Source: Dromaius novaehollandiae (lineage: Eukaryota; Chordata; Aves; Casuariiformes; Dromaiidae). From it: a stretch of DNA of 64,000 nt. A program made the position numbers and the translations under genes. The notes under the pieces were generated by a model. It saw nothing but the letters and a program-made list of their open reading frames with translations. It was not told the DNA's origin and searched no databases. The stretch lies in NCBI RefSeq assembly GCF_036370855.1, contig NC_088117.1:4650001-4714000 (forward strand), read 5' to 3'. Of this stretch, positions 37,101-64,000 are shown piece after piece (the first letter of the stretch is position 1; the number at the start of each line of letters is the position of its first letter).

Positions 37101-40100
37101 GTTAATGTGGCAGCTGCAAGCAGGTTTTCTGAGGCTGCAGTTTTGGATTCAAGCACTTAAAACTGAGGCCAAATGGGTAGGAGGGGTGCAAAGGCAGGCA
37201 CTGAATCACACAGTGCTTGACTCCTAGTTATACACACTGCTCAACCCACAGGAGCCTTGCACATCTGTCCCCAAAAGGCTTCTTTGCATGCCCAAAGGCC
37301 TTTTAAAGGAGAGCAATTCAAAGCTGTAGTTCTGAATGAAGCAACCTCCAAGGAAATACAGAAAATAGAAGATGCCTTCTGTTATAGACCACTGCAATAG
37401 TTTGAGCCACTTGTTCACTAGTGTGGGCTCAGGGAAGATGCCCTGGTCTGGTGGTTACATTTAGTCCAGCAGTACGTGGGATTAAATCCATGGATTATGA
37501 ACAAAATGGAACAGTATCAGGAAGAGATGGAAGAGAGCTGTAGCCAGAGGTAGGGTAGCCTGAGAGGGTGCTCATCAGGACTCAGGCACATGAAGGAATT
37601 AAAAGCATCTTCCATATCCCACAGAAGCACTCTAGCCACTAGGTTACTGCAGCTGCACACTCATGCTTGGATTCACAAAAGGCAGCATTTAGTAGCCCAA
37701 GTCCCACTAAACCCCCGAGGGTTTAATGTATTAACAGCTGCCATGAAATGAGCCTCAGTCCCAACGCTGACCTATCCAGCTGTCTTTTGCATGAAGGTTG
37801 ACCTACTGGCTTGAGGGCCCCCACCGTGCCCCGACACGAGTAAGAAATCCACATCTGAGATCTTGCTAGGGCTGGAGCGCAAATAAAGGCATGGGTGTCT
37901 GGCAGACCCGGGCATGCACGTTGGCTGAATCAGGGAGGATAAGTGCAGCTGTGCTGGAATAGATTTGCCATCTACATGTCTCAGAAATACTCGATTCCCA
38001 TATGGATGTGGTCCTACCACACAGATCCCATTCACTTCCCCCAGTATCTCCTTCAATGCCTTTGAGAGCCTCGACTTTGCTGCCTATGTATTTTTGAAAC
38101 CTTCCCCTCCTGCCCCCTTGAGGCTCCTAAACTGCTTAATCTCATGATTTAAAAGTATTAACCTCAATGCTAAAGTGGTTTATGCTTTCCGAGTTTGCAA
38201 ACCAGCCAGACAGCAATTTGGCACAACCTGGGCACGTTTGAAATGAATTTCAAAACTGCGTGTGTTCTTAAGCTACCCTCACAAGTTACAATCAGGGGAA
38301 GGAGGGGAGAGAAAAATATGGACGGAAAATACCCCTTCGAATAGCCTATGGTGCAGATGCTTGGTACCAAATCAAGCTTGTGTCAGGTCTGAAGGGTATT
38401 TTGGCATTCCTTACTTTAACAATTTGCCAGTTTCTCTCAGTAGTAATCACAAAAAATACCAAGCAGGGCATCTGCCAGTGGGTAATTACAGGAAACATCA
38501 TCTTTCTTCTGTGCAGCTTGTTAGCATCATTTCTGGGGCTAGGTGCAACTCTGAGCCCGTCTCCCGCAGCTGTGTTTGGATCTGCCAAAGCTACATGACA
38601 TCGCAGCCAGATACAGGCAGCTTTGTGATGTTACTAGAAACGAGGAAATCGTCTTATAAATGTCACTTCTTTCTCTGAATGTCTGCAAACAGACTGCAAG
38701 GGCTTTCATGTCATTCTGTTATACAGAATTATTTAGTGCCACTTCCTAATACCTTGAAAAATATCTTAAGAGGAGGGGCTGCTTCACTGCTGCATTTGCT
38801 TCCTTTTATAGTGCCCGTCCTGTGCTCTGACGAACACCAAAGAAGGCCTGCTGGAGAATGAGTTTAATGTAGTGCTGCAGCTCAGCACCCTGCCAGCGCT
38901 CTGGAAGGGTAAAAGACACTCATGTTTCCTGTGCAAAACAGTATTAACTAGCATAACTTTGATTTTGGGGAAAAAAGAAAGAAATTCAAAGTACATGAAA
39001 TAATATTCACACAGAAAGTAAGCAGGAGGTATTTTTGTTGAGTATTTTTGCTGTGATATAGCTTCTGTTTCTGCAAGCGAAGAATCTCTTATCACAAAGA
39101 GAAGCAGCCTTTTATCACAAGGAGCAAAATTGCTGCTCTGTGGCCATAGGGCTTTGCTTTACGCGATGAGCTCTCCTAACAACGAGCACAGCTGCAGAGG
39201 CCCCGAGGACAGCTAAGAAGCTGTGAGTGCCAGATGCCACTGTATGAGAAGACGGCAAATGACGGCAGTGCCTAGACTGATGCTGGATACCTTCAAGATT
39301 TCCAAGTTCTGCCAAGCAGAGCCCAGGCACAGATCAAGACAGACTCCGTGTGCCAGCTGCCGGCCATCAGGGCACAGAAGCATACTTGAATTGCACTAGA
39401 GAGAGTTCGGGGCTGCCAAAAGATGCTGGAATAAGGACCAAATGAACAGAAGACCTCCAATGTCTTCCTAACTCTCTGAGGAACTGCTCCCACTTCCCCA
39501 GCCAGGCACTTCCCTTTCTTGTCCTCTGCACTGTCCCTGTGCAGTCTCCCAGCCTGTGGTCCTAAAGCTGACTTCACGATGAGCAGCTGTGCACCGCATG
39601 AAATGACTGCTGGGAGACACACAGGCACCTACAGCAGAACCATGCTTCAGGTAACGTTGGACATTTCTGAAATATGCTTGCTGAGACTGACTTTATTGCC
39701 AGTCTGTTGACGAGACTGACTTTTTTGTGCTTTACGGCCCAGCACACAGGCTCTGATGCTCGTGTCTGCAGCACCTCGTGCCTCGGCATGGCGCTCCCGG
39801 CTGTCTTGGTGCTCTCGCAGGGAGGCTGGTCCCAGCACAGACCCTGGCAATGGGGTTCCCTCTGAACCCCTTAGGTCGACTGTGAACAAGACAGTCCTGG
39901 GACACAACCATGGCTAAAAGCTCAGGAAAGTAAAAATCAAAGGATTGCAATAAAGAAAAAGACTCAAATTAGGATTAAGTGACCTAAGGGGAAGTGGAGG
40001 GATTCCCTCCCTCCCTCCTGATTTTGAAGTTTTTTATTTTTGTATTCCACTCCCGTGCACACTTTTCACACCCTGTGTCAGATCAACAATATCCAACCTT

Positions 40101-40284
40101 ACCTAATAGCTACCACTCCACATGATGTCTTATTCACGGAGCTGGTCACATCTGCTCCTACCGAAAGCCTCTTCTTGCCCAGCCACATTCCAGTGATGGC
40201 AAATGAAGGGGCAGAAACATTTGCTCTGTTTGAACAGTGTTACTTTGAAGCAGGGTAGAGAGACCAGATTAAAACAAAAGATCT
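34101..40284. other. Intergenic, part 5: 3' flank of TNC
   Basis: No supported gene. A CpG-rich patch lies at about 34.73-34.83 kb. An 86-codon plus-strand frame at 35752-36012 sits behind an acceptor-like tract and is discussed as a finding. Palindromes AGGATATCCT (36012-36021) and GGGGATATCCCC (36027-36038) follow it. At 37600-37665 the minus strand reads CCTAGTGGCTAGAGTGCTTC, reminiscent of a tRNA-derived SINE head, but too short to call. Confidence 0.5.
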
Positions 40285-41453
40285 TTTATTGTCTTCAGTT
40301 GAAGAATATGATACAGAGAAACTACACATAGGTTTTATTCATATAAAAAAAGAGAGCCCTTTATTTACACAAGTGTTCAGAGTCACTGTTGGTACCCAAC
40401 CCCAGCTCTGCATTTTCCTTGTTTTCCTGTGTTAGTTATTCCAACTAGATGGAGCAAGTGTTTGTCAGTAACACTTAAAAGTACATGTAAAAGGCTTTTG
40501 GGCAGGAAAAAAAAGAAATATGTTCTAAAAGAAATCAAATCCTATGGGCCTTTCACTGTAACAAATCCACCAGAATACTCACAACTGACCACTAATAAAA
40601 GGAACTGTTTTCTGTATGTGCTTAGCAGCCTGATCATTCTCAGCCTTTCTTTAACTTCCCCTTGTAAGTAAATACACCCTGGACATGCACAAACTCAACA
40701 TGTATGAAAAAAGGTAGAAATTTATTTGAAAGTAATTGTGCTTTTATTTAAAAAAAATTTACAATCAGACACTGTCCTGCTGTGTTTCGGAAAGCATGGT
40801 TCTCTTAAAAATGACAAAAACTTAGCTTATTATTATTATCATTATTATTATTACTTTGTCATTATATTAATAATATTAATTTTATGTTTAAGTTTAAAAA
40901 CATATTGCTTTCCCCTTCCCACCCCATCCTTCTCTGTGGTACTTGATATATATATAAAAAAGGCTTTCCAATGACCAAAGGATTTCAATTATAACTAATA
41001 ATAATAATAATGATAATTAATCATACACATTTCTGTGTGTAAAGTATGGCTGGTTCTAAAACAAACTACCAATGTACAAGTTGTTCTCCCTCCCCTACCC
41101 TGGGCCACACAAGAGATAGTCAGACTGTGCAAGAACTTCATCCCAGAGGCTTTCTGAGAAAATAAAAATTAACAGAACAACATACAACCCTTGAGATCAT
41201 TGTCTTTGGTGTAAAGGACATTAACTGTGGGCAGCTGGAGCTGCTCTGCTGAAAACGCGGTGGCTGCATAAGGCTCGTTGTTGGGACTGCTGCAGAAGCC
41301 TCTGTTGGGCCAAGTCAAGGGTCGCTGATGCTTTGGTAAGGTTACCAGCTCCTCACACCCCACCACCCCGTGATGCCAGAGGATCCCCCCTCACCCCCAC
41401 TGTCTCCCTCCCCCCCATCACCCTGCCTGTAGCCCTTTCATCACCCTGGGGCT
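40285..41453 (-). other. TNC: TNC 3' UTR (approximate extent) with polyadenylation signals
   Basis: Downstream of the TNC stop the minus strand carries AATAAA at 40748-40743, 40726-40721, 40365-40360, 40339-40334 and 40290-40285. Use of the distal cluster would give a 3' UTR of about 1.1 kb, near the size I expect for tenascin-C. The UTR contains an AT-rich tract with ATT repeats (about 40829-40880) and another (about 40995-41020). The true cleavage site cannot be read from sequence alone. Confidence 0.55.
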
Positions 41454-62697
<21,244 letters not shown>

Positions 62698-64000
62698 CTG
62701 AAGGAGAGAGGAACACAGGTGGAGAGACAGCATTACTCAGTGGCAGCAGGGTCAATTAGCAGTGGAGAGTTAGAGCTGCTTAAAGCTATGGCTGTACACG
62801 CCTTTTAACCTTGCTTTGCAGTGGAAGAAGAAGAAAGGAACACTGCAACGGGTATTTGTAAGGTTTTAGAAAGAAGCCAGTGAAATCAGTGCTGACTTTT
62901 AATTTATTTTTATCATTCAATTTTCCTAAATAAACTCAATTTTCCTAACGAAATGTAGACCTGATTTACAGAAGCACCACTAGCATACAGCCCCAGGGAA
63001 AAAACACGGAAACTGTGGTTACTCAGCACTGAAAATCTGATGGGGAGACCCAAATCCACAGCAAGTCCAAAGTAAGATAAAGTAGGATTCAGGCAGGAAT
63101 TAAATCAGTCCAAAATGCACAACCCTGAAATCCCAGCTCAGGTTCTGCTTAATATTTCTACTGCTGAGAGTTGTGGATACTCATATTTTTGGACACTGCA
63201 ATTTATTAGGGGTTTCAGTCCTAGCAGCGATTAGCTCAGCACCGATCTCGGGCCAAAACCTCCCTGGGCTCCACAAATAAAGCGTTCCTCATCCTCTGAT
63301 TAGGCACCAATTGACAGTGTCTAGTGGACAGGATGAAAAACTCCACACGGCAGCAGTTTTCCTTTCCTTTCCTTTTCTCCAAACAGAGACTGCGGCTGCT
63401 CTCCTTCTCTCTGACAGTTCAGTGGTCAAGGCGCTCCTTCAGGAAGCAAAGACTATTCTGCTGGAGGAAATTCAAAACCACATCTCTCCCCTGTCGGGAG
63501 GGAACCCTGGCGTTCAGGCTATAGCAGGAGGAGAGCTCTTCACCCTTCCCGGTTTAAAGTCATTCCATCTAGCATAAAATCATTAAAGATTAACTAGAGC
63601 AGAGAGAGAGCATGAACATGACCCTGCCGTCTGGTGGTCAGAGAACCCTGTGTCTGCCCCCAGGGTTGATCATCTATTTTTTTCTCTTGCCAATTGGATA
63701 TAAACCAGAACACCTAGGGAAATGCAGCCAGTAAGATACAGGAGAGTAATTACATAAGCGATTCATGCTGGGAGAAAAGTAAGCAAGATATATCTCACCA
63801 ATCAAGGGAACAACGAAAGAATGAAAACCTCTTCCTAACTAAAACATGAACTGCTGCAAGATGTTCCAACTTTTGCTCGCCGTCCCTCATCACAAGACTT
63901 TCAAAAAATAGTTCATCTCCTCCTCTGGAAAAGTCTAGAAACAAGTGCATCCAAGTGGCCCCAGTTAAGGACACATGCTGGATCTGTTGTCATGCTGTCA
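62698..64000. other. TNC intron upstream of AD1-like repeat (partial)
   Basis: Intron sequence running off the right edge. I looked for the next upstream FNIII exon (AD2 or B) on the minus strand and saw none. A plus-strand frame behind an acceptor-like tract at about 63357-63577 is discussed as a finding. Confidence 0.65.

Noticed and set aside
10453-40284. Search for CR1 LINEs and LTR elements, usual in bird genomes
   Set aside because: I saw no CR1 3' end (ATTCTATGAT-type repeats) and no paired terminal repeats or recognisable retroviral coding sequence; diverged copies could escape reading by eye.

Overview
This window is vertebrate nuclear DNA, almost certainly from a bird. It has long non-coding stretches, GT-AG introns, microsatellites and only degraded old SINE fragments. 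The only protein-coding exons I can support belong to two minus-strand genes whose products I recognise: TNFSF8 (CD30 ligand) on the left and TNC (tenascin-C) on the right. The tenascin-C residues resemble the chicken protein as I remember it, closely but not identically; I cannot name the species. The order TNFSF8 then TNC on one strand is the conserved amniote order (human 9q32-q33).

Layout. 1-2429 is TNFSF8 intron, with the TNF-homology exons expected left of the window. 2430-2475 is a short TNFSF8 exon 2. 2476-9772 is intron 1. 9773-9967 is exon 1, encoding the cytoplasmic tail and signal-anchor. 9968 to about 10400 is its 5' flank. About 10.4-40.3 kb is intergenic and holds MIR-like SINE remnants, microsatellites, CpG-rich islets and no convincing gene. 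About 40.3-41.45 kb is the TNC 3' UTR with several AATAAA signals. 41454-62697 holds fourteen TNC coding exons: five for the C-terminal fibrinogen-like globe, six for the last three constitutive fibronectin type III (FNIII) repeats (two exons each), and three single-exon alternatively spliced FNIII repeats (D, C and one I call AD1-like). The rest of TNC (N-terminus, EGF-like repeats, FNIII 1-5, A-B repeats) lies right of the window.

TNFSF8 is a type II membrane cytokine that binds TNFRSF8/CD30 on lymphoid cells. TNC is a hexameric extracellular-matrix glycoprotein. The genes are neighbours by conserved synteny and do not form a functional unit.

I found no new multi-gene system. The observations most worth checking are: a cluster of UGCAUG (RBFOX-type) motifs in the intron between alternative TNC exons C and D; an octamer site framed by inverted GTGAAAC half-sites upstream of TNFSF8; a perfect octamer palindrome in the intergenic region; and two small plus-strand ORFs behind good splice-acceptor-like tracts.
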